This document shows positions 26,091 to 35,036 of a stretch of DNA of 64,000 bases, piece after piece. The position numbers were made by a program, and so were the translations under genes. The stretch comes from Bacteriovoracia bacterium (lineage in GTDB: Bacteria; Bdellovibrionota; Bacteriovoracia; Bacteriovoracales; Bacteriovoracaceae), in contig JAUIIL010000005.1 of NCBI GenBank assembly GCA_030431635.1, positions 124,001-188,000 on the forward strand. The letters run 5' to 3'. Numbering within the stretch: position 1 is the stretch's first letter; each line of letters opens with the position of its first letter. The notes beneath the pieces were generated by a model. That model saw only the letters and a program-made list of their open reading frames with translations. It ran no database searches and was not told the origin of the DNA.

Positions 26091-26888
26091 GTGAAGAATA
26101 AGAAGAAAACTATGTCACCAGAGAAAGTTACTCAAGAATACTACCAGTTATGGCAAAAGAGCAAAGAACTACCACTTTATTCTGGAGCAAAGAAACCTAA
26201 AGAGGATTACCTGCGGTGCGTTGGTCCTTATTATCTTTATTCCTCATTTAAAGTTTTTAATCTTGAGAATCCACCTCTCTTTGGATATTGCCCTCCTTTT
26301 CTAACTCTTCCGTCCCTGGCAAAAGAGACACAAGAACTTTTAAAAAAATATGGGTTTACTAATGCTTATGAAGTTGATTTTGAAGAAGCACAGAAATTAA
26401 GAGAAAAAAACAATTTTTTTATTGATAGACTAAAAGTAGTACAGACTACTCAAGAGCAGAACTTAGAATCTTTTGATGAATCTCAGACATTTGGCCATTC
26501 TCAAACCTCAATTCTTTCCTCAAATCATCAATTGAAAAACTATTTACTTAAAATTAATGAAAACTCTTTTTTATTTCTTACAAATGGAAACTATAACCTA
26601 ACACAGGCACCTGCGAACCTACTTTATTATTTTTTTCAATCAAACCTACTACAAGAACCTTCTCGAGTTACTCAATTAGAAAAACTCTATCAAAGTTCCC
26701 TATCATCAAATATTCATTACAATGGACGCTTTATTTTCATTGAAGGTAATATTAGTAATAGACTTATTCAAAAAGGAATACTTTCTCAATATAGTTTACA
26801 ACTCAACAAAACAATACTTTCACTTCCTCTTTGTTTAACTCATAATGAAGTAGAGTATATACTCTGTCAGATTACAGAAAGGTTCTAG
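26091..26888 (+). CDS. Protein of unknown function next to astA
   Basis: A 265-residue soluble protein I do not recognise. It has aromatic N-terminal motifs (RCVGPYYLYSSFKVF, FGYCPPFLTLP) and a polar Gln/Ser-rich middle. The start may be GTG 26091 or ATG 26112; neither has a good ribosome site. A promoter-like TTGATT/TATAAA pair lies at 26048-26074 with a short 15-base spacer. One base separates its stop from astA, so a shared role in arginine use is a reasonable guess, not shown by sequence. Confidence 0.65.
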   Translation: MKNKKKTMSPEKVTQEYYQLWQKSKELPLYSGAKKPKEDYLRCVGPYYLYSSFKVFNLENPPLFGYCPPFLTLPSLAKETQELLKKYGFTNAYEVDFEEAQKLREKNNFFIDRLKVVQTTQEQNLESFDESQTFGHSQTSILSSNHQLKNYLLKINENSFLFLTNGNYNLTQAPANLLYYFFQSNLLQEPSRVTQLEKLYQSSLSSNIHYNGRFIFIEGNISNRLIQKGILSQYSLQLNKTILSLPLCLTHNEVEYILCQITERF

Positions 26889-26889
26889 T

Positions 26890-27897
26890 ATGTTTGCCTT
26901 GCGCAGTGTTTGCGAAAATGATTTAGAGGATTTATTTGAACTTAGTTCACTTGTTTTTTTTATTAACCTTCCCAATGATAAAAAACTTATTAAACAAATG
27001 ATCGAAAGTTCTATAAAAGCTTTTGAAGATCCTTCTGAAGAGAAATATAAAAACTATTATATTTTTGTTTTAGAAGACATCGAAATTAATAAAGTTGTGG
27101 GGGTCTCTATGATTCATGCTCAGCATGGTTATGAACAAGAGCCTCATTTTTTCTTAAAAATTGGACAAGAGAGAAAGTTTAGCCAAAGTTTAAACACCGG
27201 CTTTATCCATGGGACCCTAAAACTTGGTTATGATACTGACGGACCTACAGAAATTGGAGGACTCGTTCTTCATCCTGATTATAGAGGAAGTAAAAATAAA
27301 CTCGGAAAACAGCTTTCTTTTTCTCGCTTTCTTTATATGGCGAAATTTCCGAAACAGTTTAAAGAAACTATTCACTCAGAACTTATGCCCCCCTTGGATT
27401 CCAAAGGGAACTCCCCTCTCTGGGAAGCCATTGGCAGAAGGTTTCTCAATATGAATTACCAAGAAGCCGATAAACTCAGCCGAGAAAATAAAGAGTTTAT
27501 TCTTAATCTTTTTCCTTCGGGTCTTATTTACCAAACTCTTCTCCCCCTTGAAGCAAGAGATGCTATTGGAAAGGTTGGAAGAGATACAGAGCCTGTAAAA
27601 AAAATGCTCGAAAAAATTGGTTTTAAGTATATGAAAGAAGTCGATCCTTTTGATGGAGGACCTCATTACCGAGCAGAGCTTAAAAATATCGATCCAATTA
27701 AAAAATTTTTTGAAGCCACTGTTAGTTTTGAAAAAACAAAAGAGAAAAAGCATGAGTTTCTCATTACAACAGAGCATGAAAAATTTAGTTTTGTTTGTTT
27801 AAAAGTGAAAGGAGTTCATAAGAAAAATAAACTCATTATTGAAGATAAGCATCGCTTATTAAAAGAGGGGGCCTCGATACAAGCAATTCCCTTTTAA
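26890..27897 (+). CDS. astA: Arginine N-succinyltransferase
   Basis: Transfers succinyl from succinyl-CoA to the alpha-amino group of arginine, the first step of the ammonia-yielding AST pathway. The 335-residue sequence fits the family: ENDLEDLFELS near the start, GPTEIGGLVLHPDYRGS in the acyl-CoA-binding region, SELMPPLDSKGNSPLWEA, and GKVGRDTEPVKKMLEKIGF. The other ast genes are not in this window. It belongs to the GNAT-like superfamily and is close in form to the betaproteobacterial AstA paralogues. Confidence 0.9.
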   Translation: MFALRSVCENDLEDLFELSSLVFFINLPNDKKLIKQMIESSIKAFEDPSEEKYKNYYIFVLEDIEINKVVGVSMIHAQHGYEQEPHFFLKIGQERKFSQSLNTGFIHGTLKLGYDTDGPTEIGGLVLHPDYRGSKNKLGKQLSFSRFLYMAKFPKQFKETIHSELMPPLDSKGNSPLWEAIGRRFLNMNYQEADKLSRENKEFILNLFPSGLIYQTLLPLEARDAIGKVGRDTEPVKKMLEKIGFKYMKEVDPFDGGPHYRAELKNIDPIKKFFEATVSFEKTKEKKHEFLITTEHEKFSFVCLKVKGVHKKNKLIIEDKHRLLKEGASIQAIPF

Positions 27898-28520
27898 AAT
27901 TGTTTTTTATTTAAAAGAATACCAGAACTTGAACTCGCTTTAGGTGCCTCACCGTCTTCTTCTTCTGGGGAATTTTCAAAAGAGGTAACAGAGGACTTAT
28001 AATTTTTCATCGCACTCTGACCTGATATTTTCTTGTTAGCACTATTTAATTTATTTCTTTCTTCAAGAATAAATACAGCTGCTGAAGGTTCTTTGGCCTT
28101 CTCTTTTTCTTGTCTTCTCTTTTCAATTTCAACCAATTTATCATTAGATAAAACTCCAATTGACTCGAGTTTATTTCCATGACTAAATACTGGCTTTGAA
28201 TCAACTGGCTGGGCCATTTCATAGCTTGATCCAACCGCTCTGGCTTGAACTTGATACTCTTCTTCATCTTCTTCTTGATGCAGAGGAATGACTTTTGGAG
28301 CGTATTCATCTTCTCGTTCGTGTTTTTGGTCTTGCTTTCTTTTCTTTTTTTCTTCAAAGCTCTCGACAAATCTCTGGCCTGTATCTTCAACATTAACCTT
28401 CATGGCAGTAGAGGCCTTTTGCTCTTTTTTAAGTTGGGCCAGTTGAGTGAGTTTCTCCACCCCATCAGGTGTTAAAACCCGAAGCATTTTCATGACAGCA
28501 GCGCCAATAGGTTCAAGCAT
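27894..28520 (-). CDS. Charged, low-complexity protein of unknown function
   Basis: A 208-residue hydrophilic protein, rich in Lys, Glu and Gln, with likely coiled-coil or disordered stretches (FEEKKKRKQDQKHERED). The N-terminus is a short helix-like MLEPIGAAVMKMLRVLT. I start it at ATG 28520, where AGGAG is seven bases upstream; a longer frame to 28598 has no ribosome site. It has no signal peptide and no family I recognise. The 3' ends of this gene and astA overlap by four bases. Confidence 0.65.
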   Translation of the reverse strand: MLEPIGAAVMKMLRVLTPDGVEKLTQLAQLKKEQKASTAMKVNVEDTGQRFVESFEEKKKRKQDQKHEREDEYAPKVIPLHQEEDEEEYQVQARAVGSSYEMAQPVDSKPVFSHGNKLESIGVLSNDKLVEIEKRRQEKEKAKEPSAAVFILEERNKLNSANKKISGQSAMKNYKSSVTSFENSPEEEDGEAPKASSSSGILLNKKQF

Positions 28521-28633
28521 AGTTCTACTCCTATCTCTTCTATCGGCATCCACTCCTAAAAACTTGAGTTTTTTGGTCAAAATTAGAGAAAAATCCACTG
28601 CTCTAAGTTACTAAATTTACGTTAAAAATAATG

Positions 28634-28662
28634 TAGACATTTTTATTTATTGGCCCTATAAA
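28634..28662 (+). promoter_or_regulatory. Promoter of tRNA-Asn
   Basis: TAGACA and TATAAA match the sigma-70 boxes at five of six positions each, with an exact 17-base spacer. Transcription would start near 28669, about 15 bases before the tRNA. Confidence 0.75.
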
Positions 28663-28683
28663 TGATCTCACGTTCAGAATTAA

Positions 28684-28760
28684 TGGGGTGTAGCGCAGTT
28701 GGTTAGCGCAGTAGACTGTTAATCTATTGGTCGGGGGTTCGAGTCCCCCCACCCCAGCCA
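28684..28760 (+). tRNA. tRNA-Asn (GTT anticodon)
   Basis: A 77-base cloverleaf. The acceptor stem is TGGGGTG paired with CACCCCA, then GCCA with encoded CCA. The D arm contains AGCGCAGTTGGTTAGCGC, the anticodon loop is CTGTTAATC with GTT, and the T arm holds GGTTCGAGTCC. It carries its own promoter and stands alone between two minus-strand protein genes. Confidence 0.97.
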
Positions 28761-28775
28761 TTTTTAAAAAACTCT

Positions 28776-29945
28776 TTAATTTCCACCGTTATCTTTGAGT
28801 AGTATTTCCAAATCGTCTATTATTGTTGAAAAATCAGCAGTGGGAACAATCCTTTGTTTGTAAAACTCTATATAAGGGTCTTTCTTCTCTAGTTTCAGAA
28901 CGAAAGAACTAAATTGCTCCTCTGTTAATTCAGATCTCGTTTGTTCTAAAAAGCTAAATTTAATTTCGTTAATGTGATTTAATAAATCTTCATTTTGTTC
29001 ACTGGTAAATGGTTTTTCCCAGCCTAGTTCTTTCGCTTGTTTTTGAGCATCGTCTTCAACCCAATTTATTAATAACTTGTATGCTTCAGTAAAAGCCTCT
29101 TCTTTGTTTATTATCTTTTCTACTTTGTAGCCCTTTGTTTTTAAAAGTTCTACAACTCCATAGTCTCCAATTAAATGGGCAGCCCCAAAAGTAGCAAAAA
29201 CACCTCCGTTTTGATGAGCCTCTTCTAAAATTGGTATCCAATTTTTATTTCGTTGAACATCATCCTCTGTATCCGTTTCTTCTATTTTCAATACTTGCGA
29301 AAATACGTCTAGATCACCCGATTTAAAAGAATTTTTTGTATCTTGAACAAGACTAGAAATTTCATCATAATTAAAATGACAAGCGATTGAATCAATCACC
29401 TCGTCTTTACTTTCTTCAATTGCTTGTTTTCTTAATATTTCTCTTGAAGTTTTATCAAGTTCTATAGGTATTTTGCCGTACTCTTCTGCTATGGAGGTCA
29501 ACTGCCCATCTAAAGAATTATATTCTTGAAAAGTTTCATTTTCTTTTAAAAGAATTGAATAAAGCAGGTAGGTTTGTAACTCATAATAATTAACAACACC
29601 AATAATAGAGTCTAACCCAGCATCTTTTAATAATTTTTCAGCTTTTTCAGTAAGCTTATAGTCATACTTCTCTATCGGTCTCAACAGATCGTATCTAGCT
29701 TCCATGGTACTTAACGGCCCTAGTTCGTTGGCAAATTGTGGTGTCAATTCCAAAAGATAAGCAATTGCTTGAAACTCATCATACTCATCAGCATGAATCC
29801 CAGCATGCATAGTTCCTAACAAAAAAGAAGTATTACCATCTTTCTCAAACTTATAAAGATGAGGCTTTGGAACGGTTTTCTGTTCTACTTGAGAGAAAGT
29901 ATAAGCACTCCAAAGAAGCAGCAAAGAGAAAAGAAAGAACCTCAT
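28776..29945 (-). CDS. TraB/GumN-family exported protein
   Basis: A 389-residue protein with a signal peptide (about residues 1-18, ending AYTFSQ). The TraB/GumN family is recognised by FLLGTMHAGIH near residue 41 and GAAHLIGDYGVVELLKTKGY near 250, the two His-containing motifs thought to bind metal. Family members are putative metalloproteases or erythromycin-esterase-like enzymes, with poorly known substrates. GGAGG precedes the start. It is convergent with nothing and starts a divergent pair with the HExxH gene. Confidence 0.85.
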   Translation of the reverse strand: MRFFLFSLLLLWSAYTFSQVEQKTVPKPHLYKFEKDGNTSFLLGTMHAGIHADEYDEFQAIAYLLELTPQFANELGPLSTMEARYDLLRPIEKYDYKLTEKAEKLLKDAGLDSIIGVVNYYELQTYLLYSILLKENETFQEYNSLDGQLTSIAEEYGKIPIELDKTSREILRKQAIEESKDEVIDSIACHFNYDEISSLVQDTKNSFKSGDLDVFSQVLKIEETDTEDDVQRNKNWIPILEEAHQNGGVFATFGAAHLIGDYGVVELLKTKGYKVEKIINKEEAFTEAYKLLINWVEDDAQKQAKELGWEKPFTSEQNEDLLNHINEIKFSFLEQTRSELTEEQFSSFVLKLEKKDPYIEFYKQRIVPTADFSTIIDDLEILLKDNGGN

Positions 29946-30135
29946 TTTTGCCTCCGCTTTTTGGCAATTGTTTAATCAGTTGACACTTTTAACGCCTTAC
30001 TCAGGGGTAAGACCCTAATAAATCATTATTTCATCATTTATATGAACAAAACTGATGCCAAAAATTGTGGATTTCGTTGCGAAAATTGACTTTAAATATA
30101 ATCTCAATTACTAAAAGTTTTTACCAGGTTGTATT

Positions 30136-31293
30136 ATGAATATTTTTAACTACCCTGAGCTGAAAAATGCTTTAATTCAAGAGTTTCATTTCAGGTTACA
30201 GTCCCTACCAACTTTTGAAAAAGGACTTCCAAAGCCGGAGTTTTCACCAGCTGCCTTCTTCTGGCTTGATCAGTTTTCAAACTACCTTGAACTCTTGCCC
30301 TTTATTGATGACTGCGAAGATGTTGATAGAGAGCCTTTAACTGAGAATCAAGATATCATTTTTAGTGTTCTATCTGAAAGTGAGTACGCCAAAATCTTTT
30401 TAGAAGAGCATAAAAAAAGATGCTCCATTAAACTTGCCGCTCAAAACACCAGCATTTTTATTAGAGAAAAACTCAAAAACTTTGAAAACCTCTACTTTTA
30501 TAACAAAAAAATTCAAGGCTTTTATGAACCCATTTTTGAATTTGCTGAATTTGATGATGAACAAATAGGGCCAAGAGAAGCTGATTTTATTTTTGATAAA
30601 GAGAAGATTTCTTTTTATACCTTTGATAAGGCCCAACAAAAAAAGCATGTCGAAAATATTCAAGATGCTTTTAAAACACTCAAAGAAGCCGCTCCAGAAT
30701 CCTATGAGAGATTATGTTTTTTCACCAATACTATTATTCCTTTGAAGGAAGAGAAAATGGTGAGCTATTCTGAGCAAAGTATTCCTGGGCACTCTATGAT
30801 TAATCTCTACCACAGAGACAGAGTCGACCTTCTTGACGATCTTCTGCATGAAAACGGCCATCATCATCTTAATTATATTCTTAATACGACTGAACTTATT
30901 ATCGAAGATGAAGAGAAAATTTATTACAGTCCCTGGAGAGAAACGCAAAGACCTTTAAGGGGAATCTATCATGCTGTTTTTACTTTCTATTGGGCCCTGG
31001 ATTTATTTCACTCACTCCTAAAGTGGGATCAATTTGAAACGTTTTTTAATATTGAAGAGAAACAAAAAATTAAAATGAGGTTCTTAGAAGAATTTATTAT
31101 GCTTTCATTTTGTGAAGGCTATTTAGAAGAAGCTTATGCTCAAGAAAAAATCACTCCAGAAGGAAAAGAAGTCATCGATAAAATTTTTCAGCTACTTGAA
31201 AAGAAAATTCCTCTTTTTACTAAGCTAAAAGACGATAGCATTAAAGATCTAGTGAATAAATTAAGAGAAGTTAGGTCAAAAGAGAATTCATAA
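30136..31293 (+). CDS. HExxH-motif protein, putative alpha-ketoglutarate peptide hydroxylase
   Basis: A 385-residue soluble protein with His238-Glu239-Asn-Gly-His242 (LLHENGHHHLNYIL), followed by YYSPWRETQRPLRGIYHAVF near residues 263-282. That combination, with SPWR...RPL.G..H, marks the HEXXH-motif family first noted beside radical-SAM and RiPP genes and later linked to iron/alpha-ketoglutarate-dependent peptide beta-hydroxylation. No small precursor gene is adjacent, so the substrate may be a cellular protein. There is no signal peptide. The end overlaps the convergent YgfZ-TPR gene by 23 bases. Confidence 0.7.
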   Translation: MNIFNYPELKNALIQEFHFRLQSLPTFEKGLPKPEFSPAAFFWLDQFSNYLELLPFIDDCEDVDREPLTENQDIIFSVLSESEYAKIFLEEHKKRCSIKLAAQNTSIFIREKLKNFENLYFYNKKIQGFYEPIFEFAEFDDEQIGPREADFIFDKEKISFYTFDKAQQKKHVENIQDAFKTLKEAAPESYERLCFFTNTIIPLKEEKMVSYSEQSIPGHSMINLYHRDRVDLLDDLLHENGHHHLNYILNTTELIIEDEEKIYYSPWRETQRPLRGIYHAVFTFYWALDLFHSLLKWDQFETFFNIEEKQKIKMRFLEEFIMLSFCEGYLEEAYAQEKITPEGKEVIDKIFQLLEKKIPLFTKLKDDSIKDLVNKLREVRSKENS

Positions 31294-32749
31294 GAGATTG
31301 CATTTCATTAGCAGGCATCATATCTCCCTTTGATGCCGCTATTTCGATACCTTTTTTAAAAACTTCCACTGCCTTTTGAGAGTCTTTGTTTTTCATATAA
31401 GATTTTCCTAATGCAAGATAGGCCACTGAATACTTAGGGTCCGATTCTAACACTTTTTCAAGATAAGAAATGGCATCACTATAAAGAGATCTCTCTAGCG
31501 CAATCTCTCCAAGTCCATAATTGGCAAGAGTGTCTTCAGGGTCTAGGTCAAGAACTTGTTTAAACATTCCCTCTCGCCTATTTAAGTCTTCTTCTTTCTG
31601 TTTATTAAGCTCTTCTACTCTTTTTTTCTCTTGGGCTTCATCGCCATATTTTTTAAACGTTTTAATAGTGGCCTTGGTTTTTTCTTCTTCGGCTTCTTCT
31701 ATTTTTCCCTGCTTCATATAATAAAGAGAAAGGTTTGTGTGGGCCATGACAGATGATTCATCTACCTTGATTAAGTCTTTCATTAAATTGATGGCTTTAT
31801 CATATTCTTCATGGCGTCCATAAATAACTCCTAAAGATTCATATGCATCAGCAAAACTGGGATCAATTTCAATGACTCGGTAAAGAATTTTTTTTGCCTT
31901 TTCTTCTTCATTTTTTTTTGTAAAAAGCTCCACTCCATAGTAGTAGAGAGCCTGAGCTTTTTCCCTGTTATTTGTTGGGACAAAAGGAAAGAGATGTACT
32001 TTGAACTTTTCTTCATTCACTCTAATTTCCTTACCTTGCACCCTTAAGTCTCTAAAGAGTAGGCATAAGGAATAAGTTTGAGAGTTAAAACAAAAACTCT
32101 TAATTACTTCCCCTCTTTTTCGACCTTCAATTACAATATCGCTCCTATCTATTTTCCCTTCTAAAAGCACTGGATAAAAACTAGCGCCACGATTGTTATG
32201 AATTTTAGAAACAATTTCTTGTCCTAGATAACATCCCTTAGAAAAACTTACACTTTCATGAAGAAGGGTTGATTCTGTTATCGATTTATTAACTTGTTCA
32301 GGAAAAAAACCAAAAAGAGCTAGGTATTGAAAAAAATCCTCTTCCGCTAAATTGGCTCCTGTCTCAAAGGAAAAAGAACAAGACTGGCCAAAAATAAGCC
32401 CTTTATATTTATTGTCTGCAGAAATAGAGAAATTGAGTGAGGCGGAGGATGCTTCTAATTCAACATCTTCCATAATAATAAACTTTTCAAGTCTTTGAAC
32501 TGTTTGCTCTGTTAATTCTTTCGGTACAAAAAGAGTAATACCATTATCCTTTAATAAGAAAAAATAAGACTCTATTTGTCCTTTTAAATTAAGTAAGGCG
32601 CTGAGGTGAAACTCTTTTTCTTTAAGAGTCGATACATCATTGGTTGTTTGACCCTGAATAAAAGCTTCTGAGTCTTTACCAATGAGTTTAATTTGAGTCC
32701 ATTCGAGTTCAAAGCACGCACCTAAATAATGCCAGTTAAAAAGATCCAT
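31271..32749 (-). CDS. YgfZ/GcvT-like protein fused to TPR repeats
   Basis: Residues 1 to about 245 are a folate-binding YgfZ/IBA57-type domain, with the hallmark KGCYLGQE near residue 174 and early QGQTTNDVS. YgfZ helps assemble or repair iron-sulfur enzymes. From about residue 268 the protein continues as four to six TPRs (ADAYESLGVIYGRHEEYDKA, LANYGLGEIALERSLYSDA), giving 492 residues against about 330 for usual YgfZ. I start it at 32749, where it forms TAATG with the ErpA-type gene; this coupling supports the iron-sulfur role. Confidence 0.85.
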   Translation of the reverse strand: MDLFNWHYLGACFELEWTQIKLIGKDSEAFIQGQTTNDVSTLKEKEFHLSALLNLKGQIESYFFLLKDNGITLFVPKELTEQTVQRLEKFIIMEDVELEASSASLNFSISADNKYKGLIFGQSCSFSFETGANLAEEDFFQYLALFGFFPEQVNKSITESTLLHESVSFSKGCYLGQEIVSKIHNNRGASFYPVLLEGKIDRSDIVIEGRKRGEVIKSFCFNSQTYSLCLLFRDLRVQGKEIRVNEEKFKVHLFPFVPTNNREKAQALYYYGVELFTKKNEEEKAKKILYRVIEIDPSFADAYESLGVIYGRHEEYDKAINLMKDLIKVDESSVMAHTNLSLYYMKQGKIEEAEEEKTKATIKTFKKYGDEAQEKKRVEELNKQKEEDLNRREGMFKQVLDLDPEDTLANYGLGEIALERSLYSDAISYLEKVLESDPKYSVAYLALGKSYMKNKDSQKAVEVFKKGIEIAASKGDMMPANEMQSLMNSLLT

Positions 32750-33081
32750 TAGATGGAAAAAGACTCGCCACAACCACAAGTATTTTTGGCGTTAGGGTTA
32801 TTAAAAACAAACCCCTTTCCTTTAAGACCGTCTTCAAAATCAAGCGTTATCCCTTTGAGATAAATTGATGACTTTGGATCAATAAAGACACTGATCTCTC
32901 CAAGAGAAATGACATTATCTTTATCATTTTTTTTGCTAAATTCAATTTTATAGGAAAGGCCAGAACAACCACCACCAACAACTCCAAGCCTAAGCCCATC
33001 TTTATCGGACGTATCTTCTGAGAAGATTTTTTTTATCTGAGATATTGCTTTATCTGTAATTGTTAATAGTTCTTCACTCAT
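32749..33081 (-). CDS. erpA: A-type iron-sulfur carrier (ErpA/IscA family)
   Basis: Carries or inserts Fe-S clusters into target proteins. The 110-residue sequence has the three conserved cysteines: Cys39 in VGGGCSGLSYKIEF, and Cys102 and Cys104 in NTCGCGESF. The start at 33081 is chosen because AAGG lies upstream and the product then begins MSEELLTITDKA like other A-type carriers. ErpA versus IscA cannot be separated with certainty. It is coupled to the YgfZ-TPR gene. Confidence 0.88.
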   Translation of the reverse strand: MSEELLTITDKAISQIKKIFSEDTSDKDGLRLGVVGGGCSGLSYKIEFSKKNDKDNVISLGEISVFIDPKSSIYLKGITLDFEDGLKGKGFVFNNPNAKNTCGCGESFSI

Positions 33082-33146
33082 GAGCCTTAATATAGCAAAA
33101 TTCTTCATTTTTTACCATTGTTATCGATTTTTGCTATGGCCAATAA

Positions 33147-33169
33147 TTAAACTCTTTTTTAGAGTTTAA
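33147..33169. promoter_or_regulatory. Perfect inverted repeat between erpA and grxB
   Basis: TTAAACTCT and AGAGTTTAA are exact inverted copies separated by five T bases. It lies between two divergent genes, so it is more likely an operator or leader hairpin than a terminator. No regulator is identified. Confidence 0.4.
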
Positions 33170-33201
33170 GTTATTAATATTACATTACCCAAAAGGAAGT
33201 T

Positions 33202-33843
33202 ATGAAGCTCTATCACTATGTTCACTGTCCTTTTTGTTTAAGAGTAAGAATGGTTCTTGGACTCTTTGGGATTCGCTACGAAAGCATTGTCCTTCCCTAT
33301 AATGATGAAAAAACTCCCATTGATATAATGGGGGTCAAAATGCTTCCTATTCTGACAGATGGTCATTTTAAAACAAATGAGAGTCTTGAGATTATTAAAC
33401 ACCTCGATTCAAATGATGTCCTTAAACTCAGAACACTTGAAGGCCTAGAAGAATTTAAACAGTTGGAAAATTATTTGAACCAACTTGGTAGTAATGTTCA
33501 TTCACTGGCCATGCCTTATTGGATATATACCAAAGAGTTTGATGAATCTTCTCGGAAATATTTTCAAGAAAAGAAAGAAATAAAAAGAGGGCCTTTCTCA
33601 GAGCTTGTTAAGAGAAAGGAAGAATTTATACTTGCTCTTCAGAAGGATTTAAAAGAGCTTGAAAATCAACTTAATCCCTTCTACGGAGCTTCTACTCTGC
33701 GTATTTATGATATAATGATAGCATCACATTTATGGGGTATGTATGTGGTGCCAGAGTTTCAGTTTTCAACCAAGATACATGACTATCTTCAAAAAGTGGG
33801 TAAGGAGTGCCATTTTGATTATCATAAAGATTTTTGGAGTTAA
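33202..33843 (+). CDS. grxB: Glutaredoxin 2
   Basis: Glutathione-dependent disulfide reductase of the GST-like type. The active site is Cys9-Pro-Phe-Cys12 in YHYVHCPFCLRVRMVLG, followed by VKMLPILTDG and ESLEIIKHLD, which bind glutathione. The all-helical C-terminal domain completes 213 residues, typical of GrxB. It has AAAGGAAG before the ATG and is followed after three bases by the FHA gene. Confidence 0.93.
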   Translation: MKLYHYVHCPFCLRVRMVLGLFGIRYESIVLPYNDEKTPIDIMGVKMLPILTDGHFKTNESLEIIKHLDSNDVLKLRTLEGLEEFKQLENYLNQLGSNVHSLAMPYWIYTKEFDESSRKYFQEKKEIKRGPFSELVKRKEEFILALQKDLKELENQLNPFYGASTLRIYDIMIASHLWGMYVVPEFQFSTKIHDYLQKVGKECHFDYHKDFWS

Positions 33844-33846
33844 TAA

Positions 33847-34380
33847 ATGATCGAAGTTATTGTCAAAGTCACTATGAAAGATAAAAAAACTGCTTACTTT
33901 AAAATCCAAGAAGGACAAAGCGTGACTGTTGGCAGAAGTAGTAACAGCAATATTACTCTTGAAGATAATTTTTGTAGCTCAGAGCACTGCACATTTCGAG
34001 TTGAAAATGGTTTTTTTATTGTAAAAGATCTTGATTCTAAAAATGGAACAATTGTTAATGGGAATAAGACAAGTGAAAGTCATCTCTTTATTAACGACGA
34101 AGTTCGTATAGGAGATACTCTTTTTGAAATTGCCAAAGACAAGCTTTGCAGAGAAATGAAGAAACACTTCCGTTATAAGAGTGAAAGGCATGGAACTGAA
34201 TTCATGACTTTGCCTGACTTAAGTGAAGAAAGTGAAACACCTGTTGAAAAAATTGACCTAGAAAAAAGTATTAAAAAAACTGGTCCTCGTTTCTCTGATA
34301 TGAAAAAGAAAAAAGATCCTCTTAAAGGAAGATCTGATGAAACGATTCTCCAGCGCATTGGAAAAGTTTTTAAAAAGTAG
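33847..34380 (+). CDS. FHA-domain protein
   Basis: A 177-residue cytoplasmic protein. The forkhead-associated domain (about residues 8-98) contains VTVGRSSNSNITLEDNF, SSEHCTF and DLDSKNGTIVNG, the residues that bind phosphothreonine. The rest is a basic, Lys/Ser-rich tail. It probably docks onto a phosphorylated partner; no Ser/Thr kinase gene is adjacent. It is the second gene of the grxB pair. Confidence 0.9.
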   Translation: MIEVIVKVTMKDKKTAYFKIQEGQSVTVGRSSNSNITLEDNFCSSEHCTFRVENGFFIVKDLDSKNGTIVNGNKTSESHLFINDEVRIGDTLFEIAKDKLCREMKKHFRYKSERHGTEFMTLPDLSEESETPVEKIDLEKSIKKTGPRFSDMKKKKDPLKGRSDETILQRIGKVFKK

Positions 34381-34479
34381 TTTTTGCTCCTTGTTAAAGC
34401 CTTCACTCTTCAAGTTCTTCATTAGTTGACTTACCTCTTCTGAAATAATAAATATTTAGAAACACATAGGGAGAGGATA

Positions 34480-35013
34480 ATGAAGAGTTTAATAATTGGA
34501 GTCACTTTACTTATTTCGTTAAACGTAATGGCAGGAAGCAGTCCAGAAACTTGGCAATGCCGAAATGAGTTTTATAGAAACTATGATTTTCAAAAAGAGT
34601 TTAAAAAGAAACTTCAAAAGAATGTTAAAAGAATGATTAGACGCGCCTCTCGAGACAAAAAATTTAAAGTTCTCAACAGAAGCATCGATATCTCTGAACC
34701 AAGAATTGTTTTTCATACTAATTCATACTTTCGTGGATTAGAAGTTTTTGTTGATGATTATTTCGAAATTAATATAGAGTTCGAAACTCGAGATGGCACA
34801 AGAGTTATTATCAAAGCTGATGACAAGTTTGATATTGATTATAGATATAGAACAACAGATAAAATGGGGAATAAACTTGATAAGATTGAGTGTGCTGTTT
34901 ACACTTATCGTTCTGCCACTTTTAAAAATGCCAATAACCTTGATTATGACATTGCTTCTGAGTATTTTTTTGATTCCAGTAAAGAAGGTGTTAATTATTC
35001 AGTTTCAAATTAG
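34480..35013 (+). CDS. Secreted protein of unknown function
   Basis: A 177-residue protein with a signal peptide (about residues 1-18, cleavage near VMA-GS). The mature part is basic at first (FKKKLQKNVKRMIRRASR) and then beta-rich, with two cysteines (about residues 27 and 138) that may form a disulfide in the periplasm. AGGGAGAGGA lies upstream of the ATG and TTGACT lies about 50 bases before that. I do not recognise the family. Confidence 0.75.
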   Translation: MKSLIIGVTLLISLNVMAGSSPETWQCRNEFYRNYDFQKEFKKKLQKNVKRMIRRASRDKKFKVLNRSIDISEPRIVFHTNSYFRGLEVFVDDYFEINIEFETRDGTRVIIKADDKFDIDYRYRTTDKMGNKLDKIECAVYTYRSATFKNANNLDYDIASEYFFDSSKEGVNYSVSN

Positions 35014-35036
35014 TTAATTTGTAGAAGACTGAAAAA

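Noticed and set aside
27376-27777. 133-codon minus-strand frame inside astA
   Set aside because: It lies opposite a conserved enzyme gene and encodes no recognisable protein.
28521-28598. Longer start for the charged minus-strand protein
   Set aside because: ATG 28520 has AGGAG at ideal spacing; the longer form has no ribosome site.
29999-30030. Hairpin CTTAC/GTAAG between the TraB and HExxH genes
   Set aside because: Short stem between divergent genes without a T run; likely chance.
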